A model generated the notes under the pieces. It had not been told where the DNA came from and did not search any database. It worked only from the letters and a program-made list of their open reading frames with translations. From Sphingobium sp. EP60837 (GTDB lineage Bacteria > Pseudomonadota > Alphaproteobacteria > Sphingomonadales > Sphingomonadaceae), in assembly GCF_001658005.1 (NCBI RefSeq), contig NZ_CP015986.1, positions 744,001-808,000 of the forward strand: DNA of 64,000 nucleotides. The letters run 5' to 3'. This document shows positions 51,400 to 60,742 of the stretch, piece after piece. How positions within the stretch are numbered: position 1 is the stretch's first letter; each line of letters starts with the position of its first letter. The translations under genes and the position numbers were made by a program.

Positions 51400-52386
51400 C
51401 TAAACCGGCCGGTGCCCCTTGCGCCATTTCGTCACTAGATGCCGCGCCAGCATCATCGGCGGCATCCGCAGCCAGTGCGAGCGCACATAGAAGGCAAAGC
51501 GCAGCAGCTTGCGCGTCTCGCGCCCCCACCCATCCCGAGCGAGCAACCGCCACATCACCACATGATCCCAAAGCGTCAGCCGCTCACCCCGCTCGCGACC
51601 ATAAAGCACCGCCGCCAGCCGCCGCGCCTGCGCAACATGGCGGCTGATCCCATGCCGCTCCGCCCGCTCTTCCAGCCGCCCCAGGTCCGCCTTCTCCAAG
51701 AGGCAATGGATATCCCACAGGTTCCGCAAGCCGCCCGCCATATCCCCATCCGCGAGCAGATGCGCGACCGAATGGCAGACCATGTCCTCGGGCGACAAAA
51801 TAGATAATCGTTCTGTTATCGAAACGGAATCGGCCAACATCGCCTCGGCATCGGGGCTCTGCCGCGCCGTCAGCGGCAGGATCGTATGATGCACATCGAT
51901 CATCCGGTCCCGCTCCCGATGGATCATCGGCGGCAGTTCATGCATCCACTGCCGGTAATAGGCATCGTCATAGGCATCCTCCTTTACCCATTCCCAGCCC
52001 GCCGCCTTCAATCTTTCCTCTATTTCATTCATCATTTCGCGGGGCGCCAGGATATCAAGGTCGCCAATGAACCGCCCCTCGCCCGCCGTCAGCCCCGCCG
52101 CAACATATGCGGTCCCTTTGAGCAACAGCACCGGCGCACCCAGCGCTTCGGCGGCTCGGTCAGCCTCCCACAATGCCTGCCGCGCTTCCCGCTCCGCATC
52201 CAGCCGCGCATCCGCCAGTATCGGCCGGACCGCTTGGGGTGCCTGCGCCGCATCAACCCTCACCGCCAGCGTTCCGATCAAGCGCTCCGCCCGCGCCGCC
52301 GCGATCAGCGCATTCCACGCCGTCGCATCCAGCCTGGCCACCGTTACAGGCTCCCGCAAAGCGCGCACCAGCGCCGCCCCGCTCAT
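51400..52386 (-). CDS. Nucleotidyltransferase family protein of HPr-rel-A-like cassette
   Basis: 328 residues. It resembles the NTP_transf_5 family: LLLKGTAYVAAGL (Lys90) and FIGDLDILAP with Asp109 and Asp111 as probable metal ligands, and VHHTILPL further on. The C-terminal part is helical and basic. Such proteins accompany PqqD-like and HprK-related proteins in an uncharacterised sphingomonad system and in lasso-peptide-like clusters. The start overlaps the kinase stop by four bases. It may transfer a nucleotide or sugar-nucleotide moiety to the product; this is unproven. Confidence 0.85.
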   Translation of the reverse strand: MSGAALVRALREPVTVARLDATAWNALIAAARAERLIGTLAVRVDAAQAPQAVRPILADARLDAEREARQALWEADRAAEALGAPVLLLKGTAYVAAGLTAGEGRFIGDLDILAPREMMNEIEERLKAAGWEWVKEDAYDDAYYRQWMHELPPMIHRERDRMIDVHHTILPLTARQSPDAEAMLADSVSITERLSILSPEDMVCHSVAHLLADGDMAGGLRNLWDIHCLLEKADLGRLEERAERHGISRHVAQARRLAAVLYGRERGERLTLWDHVVMWRLLARDGWGRETRKLLRFAFYVRSHWLRMPPMMLARHLVTKWRKGHRPV

Positions 52387-53246
52387 GCAAGCTCCTCCCA
52401 AAGCCGTTCGACCATGGCGATCGCCGCATCCCCGGAAGGAAAATCGATCGCCCGCGCCGGAACGCCCTGTACGAAGCGAGTGAGTGCGCCAAAGCCCGCC
52501 TCTCCCAGCGCGACATAATTGGTGGACGCTTGAGTCAGCCGCATGAAGACTTCCCCCTGCCCGACCGGCCGCACGTCCGCGCCATGACCAAAACGGGGAA
52601 ACAGCAGCAGCGCAGGCTGCGCCCCTTCCCCCATCCGCCCCACCGCATCTGCGCGTGGCACGAGATGGCGTATGTCTCCCTTCGCCGTTCCGCCAAGCAA
52701 CGGCCCCATCCGCTTGTCAGGCGCCTCTGCCGCGATCACCCTGATCGCGCCATTCTTCAGCGATACAAGGCGGGGGAAAGGAAACACTGCCCCGCTAACA
52801 AGGTCCAGCAAGGCAAACTCGTCACCCATCAGCCGCCAGCCCCGCTCGCCCAATTGCGCCGCCAGAGTCGATTTGCCGGAACCCGATTCGCCGGTCATCA
52901 CCAGCGCGCGTCCGTCCTTCTCAACGCTCGACGCATGCAGCAGCAGATGCCGCCGCCACCCCAACGCCATCTGCAGGTTCATGCCCATCTCCGCCGCCAG
53001 CAGGCCATGGGCCAGGCTCATGGGCGCGGCATCGGCCAGGCCATGGTCGCCAGTGATGAAGATCGAAGGCCGCACCCACCGCCGCAGCAGGCTCGTCGGC
53101 TCCAGACGAACGGTAAAATCAGCCACATCGCCATCGACCTGGGGATAATCGTCATAAAGCGCCGCCAACAGCTCAACCGGCTGCCGCCAGGCGGAGCCGA
53201 TGCGGAAGGACGCAGGCCCGATCTTCAGGGAAAGCTGATGCCTCAT
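52383..53246 (-). CDS. HprK-related kinase A
   Basis: 287 residues. The P-loop MTGESGSGKST (Gly119 to Thr127) follows a LLLHASSVEKDG strand, as in HPr kinase, and GDEFALLD (Asp142) is a probable metal or base-catalysis site. The HPr-binding region of true HprK is missing and no HPr or PTS genes are present, so the protein probably phosphorylates something else. It matches the family I know as HprK-related kinase A (TIGR04352 class). Four-base overlaps with the genes on both sides show strict co-expression. Confidence 0.85.
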   Translation of the reverse strand: MRHQLSLKIGPASFRIGSAWRQPVELLAALYDDYPQVDGDVADFTVRLEPTSLLRRWVRPSIFITGDHGLADAAPMSLAHGLLAAEMGMNLQMALGWRRHLLLHASSVEKDGRALVMTGESGSGKSTLAAQLGERGWRLMGDEFALLDLVSGAVFPFPRLVSLKNGAIRVIAAEAPDKRMGPLLGGTAKGDIRHLVPRADAVGRMGEGAQPALLLFPRFGHGADVRPVGQGEVFMRLTQASTNYVALGEAGFGALTRFVQGVPARAIDFPSGDAAIAMVERLWEELA

Positions 53247-53527
53247 GCGCGCCGCACAACACCAAGGGCCGTCAGTCCGGCCAGATGCGCTTCGATCTCT
53301 GCAATCGCCTGCTCCGGTTCGCCCAGGTCATAGCGCCGCTCCAGCCGCGCATGCACCTGCGCAGCCGTTACGGGGGAGTCATCCTCGCCCAGCGCGTCCA
53401 ATATCTCGGGAACCGGGCTGATCACCATATGCGTCTGCCCCGACGACCGATGGTAGAGGAGCGTGATATCCTCCAGCACGCACAAGGCGGCGTTGCTGTC
53501 CTGATGATAACGGCGCTCTGCGGTCAC
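53243..53527 (-). CDS. PqqD-family peptide chaperone of HPr-rel-A-like cassette
   Basis: 94 residues from GTG at 53527 (the ribosome site GGGCAGG lies upstream). The PqqD winged-helix fold is suggested by LEDITLLYHRSSGQTHMVIS, PEILDALGEDDSPVTAAQVH and LGVVRRA at the end. PqqD-like proteins bind the leader of ribosomal peptides and hand them to modifying enzymes. Its stop overlaps the kinase start by four bases. It belongs to the group named 'HPr-rel-A system PqqD family peptide chaperone'. Confidence 0.82.
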   Translation of the reverse strand: MTAERRYHQDSNAALCVLEDITLLYHRSSGQTHMVISPVPEILDALGEDDSPVTAAQVHARLERRYDLGEPEQAIAEIEAHLAGLTALGVVRRA

Positions 53528-53586
53528 GACCTGCCCTTAAACTATCTGGCGTCGCTCCGCTGTAGCGCGAAGGAGTAAGCAGGTGC

Positions 53587-54021
53587 CTAACGCGGCATTT
53601 GCAACGATGCGTAGCAGGTAAAGCCGCTCGTACCCGACTGGAGCCGCCGAATATAATTCAGATAGGCCTGATTCTGTTCGTAGCTTGTGCCGGGCAGCCG
53701 CCCGCCGCGCAGCGCTTGCTTGACCTGCTCACCAGTATAGCTGCGGCCTTGGGCCGGGAATGCCCCTGCCGTCCCCGCAGGAACCAGCTGTCCATTAGGC
53801 GCGACATAATTGCCCGCCCGGCCCTGATCCGGCACGGGAATGGTGCAGTTGAGAACGGACGCCGCCGTATTGGCCAGCGCGGGGCGAATGGACACGATCG
53901 CCGAAGCAGCGACGGCTCCACCCATCAGCAACTGGCGACGCGAGGGCGCGCCACCATAGTCTTCCCCCGCACCAGCAGCGGCGGGATCGGAAACATGCGG
54001 TTCTGGCAATTGCTCGCTCAT
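53587..54021 (-). CDS. Tat-signal protein, first gene of the HPr-rel-A-like cassette and candidate substrate
   Basis: 144 residues, not recognised. A twin-arginine signal at residues 27-50 (SRRQLLMGGAVAAS, then IRPALA) is preceded by an unusual acidic leader of 26 residues (MSEQLPEPHVSD, GAGEDYGG). The mature part has exactly two cysteines, Cys59 (LNCTIP) and Cys136 (GFTCYAS), and a proline/glycine-rich middle. It lies 59 bases upstream of the PqqD gene on the same strand. The long pre-signal leader and the adjacent leader-binding protein make it a candidate substrate; it could also be a plain exported protein. Confidence 0.7.
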   Translation of the reverse strand: MSEQLPEPHVSDPAAAGAGEDYGGAPSRRQLLMGGAVAASAIVSIRPALANTAASVLNCTIPVPDQGRAGNYVAPNGQLVPAGTAGAFPAQGRSYTGEQVKQALRGGRLPGTSYEQNQAYLNYIRRLQSGTSGFTCYASLQMPR

Positions 54022-54110
54022 ATCCTCTTGATCCGCTATCGCCCTTGCCAAAGCGTAAAGAATCCACGCTATTGCGCCAGCCATCGCAGCAAAGCGGCCA
54101 ATAATCCAGC

Positions 54111-55373
54111 ATGGTAACCATGAATCGACTGACCATTTCCCAAATCACCGCTTCGCTTGCCGTGCTGTTTCTGGCGACCGGAAGCGCGTTGCTGACAGGC
54201 GCAACCGTCTGGGCGATCGCCCTGCCTGTCCTCGCGGGACTGGCGATCCTCCTGATCACCTCGCAGGGGCCAGCGCCCAAGCCAAGCACGCCTTCGCCTG
54301 CTGAGGAGAGCGCGGACATCGTTGTCCACCCCGACTTTGCCGACCTGCTGGAGGGCATAGCCGATCCACTGATGCTGATCGAGCGCGGGCGGATCATCCG
54401 CGCCAACCGAGCCGCCCAACGGCTGCTCGGCGCGCATATCGAAGGGGAAGACGCACGCATCGCCATCCGCCACCCCGCCGCCGCCGAACGATTGGCGAGC
54501 CTCGCCCCAATGGCGGAGCCGGTGATGCTGGAGCTGGTGGGCCTGGGCACCCGCGATCAGCGTTGGCAGATGCGGATCGCGCCGGTGGGGAGCGACGGCT
54601 CCATTCGCCGCCTCGTCCACCTCGCCGATCATAGCGGCGCACATGCCGCCGAAAAAATGCGGGTCGATTTCGTCGCCAATGCCAGCCACGAACTGCGCAC
54701 ACCACTCGCCGGGATATTGGGCTTTATCGAAACGCTGGCCGACCCCGATCTCGGCCGCGACAACGAAACGCGCCAGCGCTTCCTGAAGATCATGGATGGG
54801 GAAGCGCGCCGGATGCAGCGACTGATCGACGACCTCATCTCCCTATCCCGCATCGAGGCGGAGAAATATCGTGTCCCCGACAGCCCGGTCGATCTGTCCG
54901 GGCTGGTGGCAGAAGTCGTCGGCGTGTTCCGCACCAGCCATGGCGATCGCGGCCGCGAGGTGGAAATGGAGATCGATCCCGCGCTCCCCTCGGTGGCCGG
55001 CGACCGGGCGCAGTTGTCGCAACTGCTCCACAATCTGATCGGCAACTCCGTCAAATATGGCAAGGCTGGCACGCCGATCCGCGTCAGCCTGACTGAAGGG
55101 CCAAGCGGCATGACCCGGCTCTGCGTCGCCGATGAAGGTGAAGGCATCGGACCGGATCACCTGCCGCGGCTGACGGAGCGCTTCTACCGCGTGGATTCGG
55201 GCCGCAGCCGCGCGATCGGGGGCACCGGACTCGGCTTAGCGATCGTCAAGCATATCGTGGAACGGCATCGCGGCCGGCTCGACATTGCCAGCATCTTGGG
55301 CAAGGGCACCAGCATCACCGTCCTGCTGCCGCCGATGGCCCCTGAAGAAAAAGTCGCCACATCAAAGCATTGA
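54111..55373 (+). CDS. phoR: Phosphate regulon sensor histidine kinase PhoR
   Basis: 420 residues. One N-terminal membrane hairpin (about 10-50), a PAS domain (about 75-180, with IADPLMLIERGRIIRANRAA), then the phosphorylated histidine in ASHELRTPLAG (His193) and the ATP-binding domain with NLIGNSVKYG, DEGEGIGPDHL and GGTGLGLAIVKH. It faces away from the cassette on its left and is followed by the pst operon and PhoB, so it senses phosphate through PstSCAB-PhoU. ATG at 54111 or 54120. Confidence 0.94.
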   Translation: MVTMNRLTISQITASLAVLFLATGSALLTGATVWAIALPVLAGLAILLITSQGPAPKPSTPSPAEESADIVVHPDFADLLEGIADPLMLIERGRIIRANRAAQRLLGAHIEGEDARIAIRHPAAAERLASLAPMAEPVMLELVGLGTRDQRWQMRIAPVGSDGSIRRLVHLADHSGAHAAEKMRVDFVANASHELRTPLAGILGFIETLADPDLGRDNETRQRFLKIMDGEARRMQRLIDDLISLSRIEAEKYRVPDSPVDLSGLVAEVVGVFRTSHGDRGREVEMEIDPALPSVAGDRAQLSQLLHNLIGNSVKYGKAGTPIRVSLTEGPSGMTRLCVADEGEGIGPDHLPRLTERFYRVDSGRSRAIGGTGLGLAIVKHIVERHRGRLDIASILGKGTSITVLLPPMAPEEKVATSKH

Positions 55374-55411
55374 CCAAAAATTTCCGCCTGCAGCCATGGC
55401 TCCAGGCCGCT

Positions 55412-55440
55412 ATGTCATAAAAGTGCAATTGGACTGTCAC
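55412..55440 (+). promoter_or_regulatory. Pho box: three 7-bp direct repeats at 11-bp period
   Basis: ATGTCAT, GTGCAAT and CTGTCAC are spaced by four bases each (AAAA, TGGA). The first and third match the PhoB half-site CTGTCAT closely; the 11-base period places them on one face of the helix. It lies 87 bases before pstS, so PhoB-phosphate should activate pstSCAB-phoU-phoB. The middle repeat is weak. Confidence 0.75.
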
Positions 55441-55526
55441 AAAGGCGCGATGTACCGCGGCTACGGCGCGTGCCCAGAGGGGGGCGGCGACTGCGAATCG
55501 CGGCCTTTTGACAAAGGAGATTACCC

Positions 55527-56585
55527 GTGAAGCATTTCGCCTTGCTCGCCGCGACCGCCGCGGCCGCACTCACGCTCGCCGGCTGCGGCGATCAGTCCTC
55601 TGGTGGCGGCGCTGGCGGCACCCGTGACCAGATCCGGGCGGTTGGCTCATCCACCGTCTATCCGTTCGCCACGGCGATCGCGGAGATGTTTGTGCAGGGC
55701 AATCCCGGCATGAAATCCCCAATCATCGAATCGACTGGCACCGGCGGCGGCATGAAGCTCTTTTGTGCGGGCGTTGGCGCTCAATATCCCGATATCGAGA
55801 ACGCCTCACGCCGCATCAAGAAGTCGGAGTTCGAGGACTGCCAGAAGAATGGCGTCAAGGACATCATCGAAATCCAGGTCGGCGTCGATGGCCTTGCCTT
55901 CGCCGAGGCGAAGAACGGCCCCGGCCTGAAGCTGACGCCCAAGATCGTCTATGAAGCGCTGGCCGCCAACCCCTATGGCAAGGGCCCGAACAAGGCAGAG
56001 ACTTGGAAGGATGTGGACCCCAGCCTGCCCGCCACGCCGATCAGCGTGTTCGGCCCGCCGTCCACCAGCGGCACCCGCGATTCCTTGGCCGAGTTGATCC
56101 TGACGAAGGGCTGCGAAACCGATCCGGCCATGAAGGCGCTCAAGGAAAAGAGCGAGGACGAGTTCAAGGCCACCTGCACCCGCGTTCGCGAAGATGGCAA
56201 ATATGTGGACTCGGGCGAGAATGACAATTTGATCGTCCAGAAGCTGGGCGCTAATCCCAACGCGCTCGGCGTCTTCGGATACAGCTTCCTGGAAGAGAAT
56301 AAGGACACGCTGAAGGACGTCACGATCAACGGCGTCGAAGCGACCTACGAAACCGTCTCCACCGGCAAATATCCCGGCGCGCGCGCGCTCTACATCTATG
56401 TGAAAAAGGCGCACATGACAGCGATCCCGGGTCTTCAGGCGTTCCTCAACACCTTCGCTTCCAACTGGAATCCCGATGGCGCGCTCACCAAGCGGGGCAT
56501 GGTCGCTGCGCCGGACGATGTTCGCAAGGCGAGCGCCGAAACGGTCAAGTCGCTTGCCGTTCTCGACGGTTCGCAGCTGAAATAA
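55527..56585 (+). CDS. pstS: Phosphate ABC transporter substrate-binding lipoprotein PstS
   Basis: 352 residues. A lipoprotein signal with LAGC (Cys20 in LTLAGCGDQS) anchors it to the inner membrane. Phosphate-binding motifs: AVGSSTVYPFATAIAEMF, TGTGGGMKLFC and PSTSGTRDSLAEL. It is of the larger alphaproteobacterial type. AAAGGAG precedes the start. It heads the pst operon downstream of the Pho box. Confidence 0.95.
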   Translation: MKHFALLAATAAAALTLAGCGDQSSGGGAGGTRDQIRAVGSSTVYPFATAIAEMFVQGNPGMKSPIIESTGTGGGMKLFCAGVGAQYPDIENASRRIKKSEFEDCQKNGVKDIIEIQVGVDGLAFAEAKNGPGLKLTPKIVYEALAANPYGKGPNKAETWKDVDPSLPATPISVFGPPSTSGTRDSLAELILTKGCETDPAMKALKEKSEDEFKATCTRVREDGKYVDSGENDNLIVQKLGANPNALGVFGYSFLEENKDTLKDVTINGVEATYETVSTGKYPGARALYIYVKKAHMTAIPGLQAFLNTFASNWNPDGALTKRGMVAAPDDVRKASAETVKSLAVLDGSQLK

Positions 56586-56594
56586 GAAAGACAG

Positions 56595-57989
56595 ATGACA
56601 GGTCCTGCAATCCTCCTGCTGCTGGCGGGCCTTGGCGCAATCGCCTGGGTCAGCGCCCGCGCCCGCGCGCTGCGGCTACAAACCGGAGCCCGGGCGTCCG
56701 GCCGCCGCGACGCCGTGCATAGCCTGCCAGGCTATCATGGCTGGTATGTCGCGCTGTGGACACTGATCCCGGCCGCCATTTTCCTGGCGGTCTGGGCGAA
56801 TGTCGCCCCCGGCCTCATTACCCAGGATGTGCTGAGCAGCCCGGCGGCGCAGAGCCTGCCCACCGATGATTTCTCGCGCTCCGCCATTCTGGGCGAGGCG
56901 CGGGCGATCGCGACGGGCAAGCAGGCTGGGGCGTTCAACCCGCTCTCGCAGGGCCTTGTTGATCCTTATAAAGCCGCCACCGGCAAATATGGCATGGCGG
57001 GCGCGGCCCTCGCGCTGGTCCTCGCCTTTGCCGGTGGCGCTTACGCCTTCACTCGGGTCCGTCCAGACTTTCGCGCCCGCACGCGGGTCGAGCGGCTCGT
57101 CATGGCGATGCTGCTGATCGCCTCGCTGCTCGCGATCATCACTACGCTCGGCATCGTCGCCTCGCTGCTGTGGGAAAGCTTCCGCTTCTTCTCGATGGTG
57201 AACCCCATCGACTTCCTCTTCGGCACCAAATGGAGCCCGCAATCCGCCGCCATGGGCTATGGCAATGAGGATGCGTTCGGTGCCGTACCGCTCTTCTGGG
57301 GCACGATCTTCATCGGCGCGATCATCGCCATGATCGTCGCCATCCCGCTGGGCCTCATGAGCGCCATCTACCTCACCCAATATGCGCAGCCGCGTGTACG
57401 CAAATGGATGAAGCCCATCCTTGAGGTGCTCGCGGGCGTACCAACGGTGGTCTATGGCTATTTCGCCGCGCTCACCATCGCGCCAGCCCTGCGCGACTTC
57501 GCCGTCGCCATCGGCATCCACAGCGCGAGTTCCGAAAGCGCGCTGGCCGCCGGTCTCGTCATGGGCGTGATGATCATCCCCTTCGTCTCCTCAATGGCCG
57601 ACGACAGCATCGCCGCCGTGCCGCAGTCCATGCGCGACGGCAGCCTCGCCATGGGCGCAACCACCAGCGAGACCATTCGCAAAGTCCTCATCCCCGCCGC
57701 CCTGCCCGGCGTCGTCGGTGGCGTCCTGCTGGCCGTCAGCCGCGCCATCGGCGAGACGATGATCGTGGTGATGGCTGCGGGCCTGTCCGCCAACCTCACC
57801 TTAAACCCCTTCGCCAGCGTGACGACGGTCACGACCCAGATCGTCCAGCTACTGACCGGCGACCAGGAATTCGACAGCGCCAAGACGCTTGCCGCCTTCG
57901 CGCTCGGCCTCGTCCTGTTCATCGTCACCCTGCTGCTCAACATCGTGGCCCTGCGGGTCGTGAAGAAATATCGCGAGGCTTACGAATGA
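56595..57989 (+). CDS. pstC: Phosphate ABC transporter permease PstC
   Basis: 464 residues, longer than E. coli PstC (about 320), with an N-terminal extension of about 130 residues containing two membrane helices, as in other alphaproteobacteria. The transport domain begins near residue 165 and carries [18 protein letters not shown] and the coupling helix [19 protein letters not shown]. It overlaps pstA by four bases. Confidence 0.93.
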   Translation: MTGPAILLLLAGLGAIAWVSARARALRLQTGARASGRRDAVHSLPGYHGWYVALWTLIPAAIFLAVWANVAPGLITQDVLSSPAAQSLPTDDFSRSAILGEARAIATGKQAGAFNPLSQGLVDPYKAATGKYGMAGAALALVLAFAGGAYAFTRVRPDFRARTRVERLVMAMLLIASLLAIITTLGIVASLLWESFRFFSMVNPIDFLFGTKWSPQSAAMGYGNEDAFGAVPLFWGTIFIGAIIAMIVAIPLGLMSAIYLTQYAQPRVRKWMKPILEVLAGVPTVVYGYFAALTIAPALRDFAVAIGIHSASSESALAAGLVMGVMIIPFVSSMADDSIAAVPQSMRDGSLAMGATTSETIRKVLIPAALPGVVGGVLLAVSRAIGETMIVVMAAGLSANLTLNPFASVTTVTTQIVQLLTGDQEFDSAKTLAAFALGLVLFIVTLLLNIVALRVVKKYREAYE

Positions 57990-59230
57990 CCGCCACCCGC
58001 ACCCCCACCGACTGGAAGTCGGACGCGATGCGCAAGCGGATCGCCCGGCGCTACGCCGCCGAGCGCCGCTTCAAGCTGGCCGGTCTCTTTGCCGTACTGC
58101 TCTCCGCCGCATTCCTGGCCTTCCTGCTCTTCACGATGCTGGGCAACGGCCTGCGCGGTTTTACTCGCACAGAGATCGCGGTGAAGATCGACTTCCCTGC
58201 CTCTCCGCTGCTGCTCGATCCCGACGCCATCACCGATCAGTCGCTCGCCAACGCGAACCTGCCGATGGTGACGGGCGAGACGGTAAAGAAGGCGCTGGGC
58301 GCGGACGCAGAGGAATGGGTTTCCTCCACCGCCTGGACCGTCCTGCGCGACAGGATCAAGGCGGACCCCAAGATCCTCTCGCGCACCGAAACGATCGCGC
58401 TGCCCGCTTCCACAGCGATCGACCTTGCCGCCAAGAGCAACGCGTCGCCGGAGGCCGAAGCTGCCGTGGATCGCCTCAACAAGGCTGGCCTGCTCTCCAC
58501 CGGGATCAACTGGAACTTCCTGTCCGCCAGCGACGGCACCGATCCGACCCAAGTCGGCATCTGGGGCGCGTTCAAGGGTTCGCTGCTGACGATGCTCGTC
58601 ACCCTGGCGCTCAGCTTCCCGATCGGTGTCGCGACCGCGCTCTATCTGGAAGAATATGCCCGCAAGAACTGGCTGACCGACATCATCGAAGTGTCGATCA
58701 ACAATCTTGCCGCCGTTCCCTCGATCATCTTCGGCCTGCTGGGGCTATCGATCTTCCTCAACTTCCTGCACCTGCCGCGCTCTGCGGCGCTGGTCGGCGG
58801 CATGACGCTGGCGCTGATGACCATGCCCGTGATCGTCATCGCCGGACGCAACGCCATCAAGTCGGTGCCGCCCAGTATTCGCGACGCTGCGCTCGGCATC
58901 GGCGCTTCGCCGGTTCAGGTCGTATTTCACCACGTCCTTCCCCTCGCCCTGCCCGGCATTCTCACCGGCACCATCATCGGCATGGCGCGCGCGCTCGGGG
59001 AGACGGCTCCGCTGCTCATGATCGGCATGCGCGCCTTCATCGCCACGCCGCCGGGCGGCATCACCGATCCTGCGACCGTCCTCCCCGTCCAGATCTTCCT
59101 CTGGTCGGACGAAGTCTCCAAGGGCTTCGTCGAAAAGACCTCCGCCGCCATCATCGTCCTGCTGGTGTTCCTGCTCGCGATGAACGGCCTCGCCATCTAC
59201 CTGCGCAACAAGTTCGAAAAACGGTGGTAA
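57986..59230 (+). CDS. pstA: Phosphate ABC transporter permease PstA
   Basis: 414 residues. After one membrane helix there is a periplasmic insertion of about 140 residues (58,150-58,560) not seen in the short form, then the permease domain with [16 protein letters not shown] and the coupling loop [20 protein letters not shown]. It is the partner of PstC. Both permeases carry extra periplasmic segments, a trait of this lineage. Confidence 0.93.
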   Translation: MTATRTPTDWKSDAMRKRIARRYAAERRFKLAGLFAVLLSAAFLAFLLFTMLGNGLRGFTRTEIAVKIDFPASPLLLDPDAITDQSLANANLPMVTGETVKKALGADAEEWVSSTAWTVLRDRIKADPKILSRTETIALPASTAIDLAAKSNASPEAEAAVDRLNKAGLLSTGINWNFLSASDGTDPTQVGIWGAFKGSLLTMLVTLALSFPIGVATALYLEEYARKNWLTDIIEVSINNLAAVPSIIFGLLGLSIFLNFLHLPRSAALVGGMTLALMTMPVIVIAGRNAIKSVPPSIRDAALGIGASPVQVVFHHVLPLALPGILTGTIIGMARALGETAPLLMIGMRAFIATPPGGITDPATVLPVQIFLWSDEVSKGFVEKTSAAIIVLLVFLLAMNGLAIYLRNKFEKRW

Positions 59231-59232
59231 AT

Positions 59233-60024
59233 ATGATGCACGAACCACAAACCCTGGTGCCTGCCACCGAAACCAAGATGACCGCGCGCGATGTAAAGGT
59301 CTTCTATGGCGAGAAACAGGCGATCAAGGGCGTCTCCATCGACGTCGATATGGACAATGTCACCGCCTTCATCGGCCCGTCGGGCTGCGGAAAGTCGACC
59401 TTCCTGCGCACATTGAACCGCATGAACGACACCGTGGCGAGCGCCCGCACCGAAGGCACGATCACGCTCGACGGCGAGGATATCTACGCCCCCAGCATGG
59501 ACGTGGTGCAACTGCGCGCCCGTGTCGGCATGGTGTTTCAAAAGCCCAATCCGTTCCCCAAGTCGATCTACGAAAATATCGCCTACGGCCCGCGCATCCA
59601 CGGCCTGGCCCATGGCAAGGCAGACCTCGACGTCATCGTCGAAAAGTCGCTCCGCCGCGCTGGTCTCTGGGACGAAGTGAAGGATCGCCTCCACGACAGC
59701 GGCACCGCGCTTTCGGGCGGCCAGCAGCAGCGCCTTTGCATCGGCCGCGCGATCGCGGTCGAGCCCGAAGTCATCCTGATGGACGAGCCCTGCTCAGCGC
59801 TCGACCCAATCGCAACGGCCAAGATCGAGGAACTGATCCACGAACTGCGCGGCCGCTACGCGATCGTCATCGTCACCCACAATATGCAGCAGGCCGCCCG
59901 CGTGTCGCAGCGCACGGCCTTTTTCCACCTGGGCGAACTGGTCGAATATGGCGTGACGTCGGACATCTTCACCAATCCGAAGCAGGAACGGACCAAGGAC
60001 TACATCACCGGACGCTACGGCTGA
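59233..60024 (+). CDS. pstB: Phosphate ABC transporter ATP-binding protein PstB
   Basis: 263 residues, cytoplasmic. Walker A is GPSGCGKST, the Q-loop is in [13 protein letters not shown], the signature is [14 protein letters not shown], Walker [14 protein letters not shown] and the H-loop VTHNMQQA. It powers phosphate import. Start at ATG 59233, with a second ATG three bases later; it begins two bases after the pstA stop. Confidence 0.96.
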   Translation: MMHEPQTLVPATETKMTARDVKVFYGEKQAIKGVSIDVDMDNVTAFIGPSGCGKSTFLRTLNRMNDTVASARTEGTITLDGEDIYAPSMDVVQLRARVGMVFQKPNPFPKSIYENIAYGPRIHGLAHGKADLDVIVEKSLRRAGLWDEVKDRLHDSGTALSGGQQQRLCIGRAIAVEPEVILMDEPCSALDPIATAKIEELIHELRGRYAIVIVTHNMQQAARVSQRTAFFHLGELVEYGVTSDIFTNPKQERTKDYITGRYG

Positions 60025-60044
60025 TCGGAGCGGAGAGAAAAGAC

Positions 60045-60740
60045 ATGGCTGAACATACGATCAAGGCGTTCGACGAGGAAATCGACAAGCTGCGCGGCCT
60101 CATCGCTGAAATGGGCGGCCGCGCCGAAGCAGCCATCGAAAGCGCGATGCTGGCCCTCCAGCGCCAGGACAAAACCCTCGCCGCGCAAGTGGTGGCCGAC
60201 GACAAGCGCATCGACGCGATCGAGGCGGAGGTTGAAAAGCTGGTGATCCAAGTCATCGCCCTGCGCGCGCCCATGGCCAACGACCTGCGCGACGTGATCG
60301 CCGCGCTTAAGATCGTGGGCGTGGTCGAGCGGATCGGCGATTACGCCAAAAATATCGCCAAACGCGTACCGCTGATCACCGCCAATCAGCGCACGCTGGA
60401 GCCGGTCTCGCTTCTCCCCTCCATGGGGCAGGTCGCAGCCGAAATGGTGCATGACGCGCTCAACGCCTTCGCCGCGCGCGACGCCGATCTGGCGCTGGCC
60501 GTGATCGAGCGCGACACGGTCGTTGATGATTTCTACAATAGCGTCTTCCGCACGCTCGTCACCTATATGGTCGAAAATCCCAAGACCATCAGCGAGTGCG
60601 CGCACCTGCTCTTCGTCGCCAAGAATATCGAACGGATCGGCGACCACGCCACCAACGTCGCCGAGATGGTCTATTACGCCGCCACCGGCCAGACCGCGCC
60701 GGACCGCGAACGCGGCGGCTCCCAACCGCTGGAGGATTGA
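60045..60740 (+). CDS. phoU: Phosphate signalling accessory protein PhoU
   Basis: 231 residues. Two three-helix PhoU repeats: the first from about residue 10 with DDKRIDAIEAEVEKLVIQ and LRDVIAALKIVGVVERIGDY, the second with DTVVDDFYNSVF and VAKNIERIGDHATNVAEMVY. It links PstB to PhoR and holds PhoB inactive when phosphate is plentiful. GGAGAG lies 6-10 bases before the start. The phoB start follows its stop by two bases. Confidence 0.95.
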   Translation: MAEHTIKAFDEEIDKLRGLIAEMGGRAEAAIESAMLALQRQDKTLAAQVVADDKRIDAIEAEVEKLVIQVIALRAPMANDLRDVIAALKIVGVVERIGDYAKNIAKRVPLITANQRTLEPVSLLPSMGQVAAEMVHDALNAFAARDADLALAVIERDTVVDDFYNSVFRTLVTYMVENPKTISECAHLLFVAKNIERIGDHATNVAEMVYYAATGQTAPDRERGGSQPLED

Positions 60741-60742
60741 GC

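Noticed and set aside
52383..53246. True HPr kinase/phosphorylase with a PTS link
   Set aside because: The HPr-binding C-terminal region and any ptsH/ptsI or EIIA genes are absent here.
51400..54021. Lasso-peptide cluster
   Set aside because: PqqD-like, HprK-like and nucleotidyltransferase genes suggest it at first, but there is no transglutaminase-like protease, no asparagine-synthetase-like cyclase and no small precursor in the gaps.
58315..59232. Upstream extension of the pstB frame through pstA
   Set aside because: It is an out-of-frame shadow of pstA; PstB homology begins at 59233.
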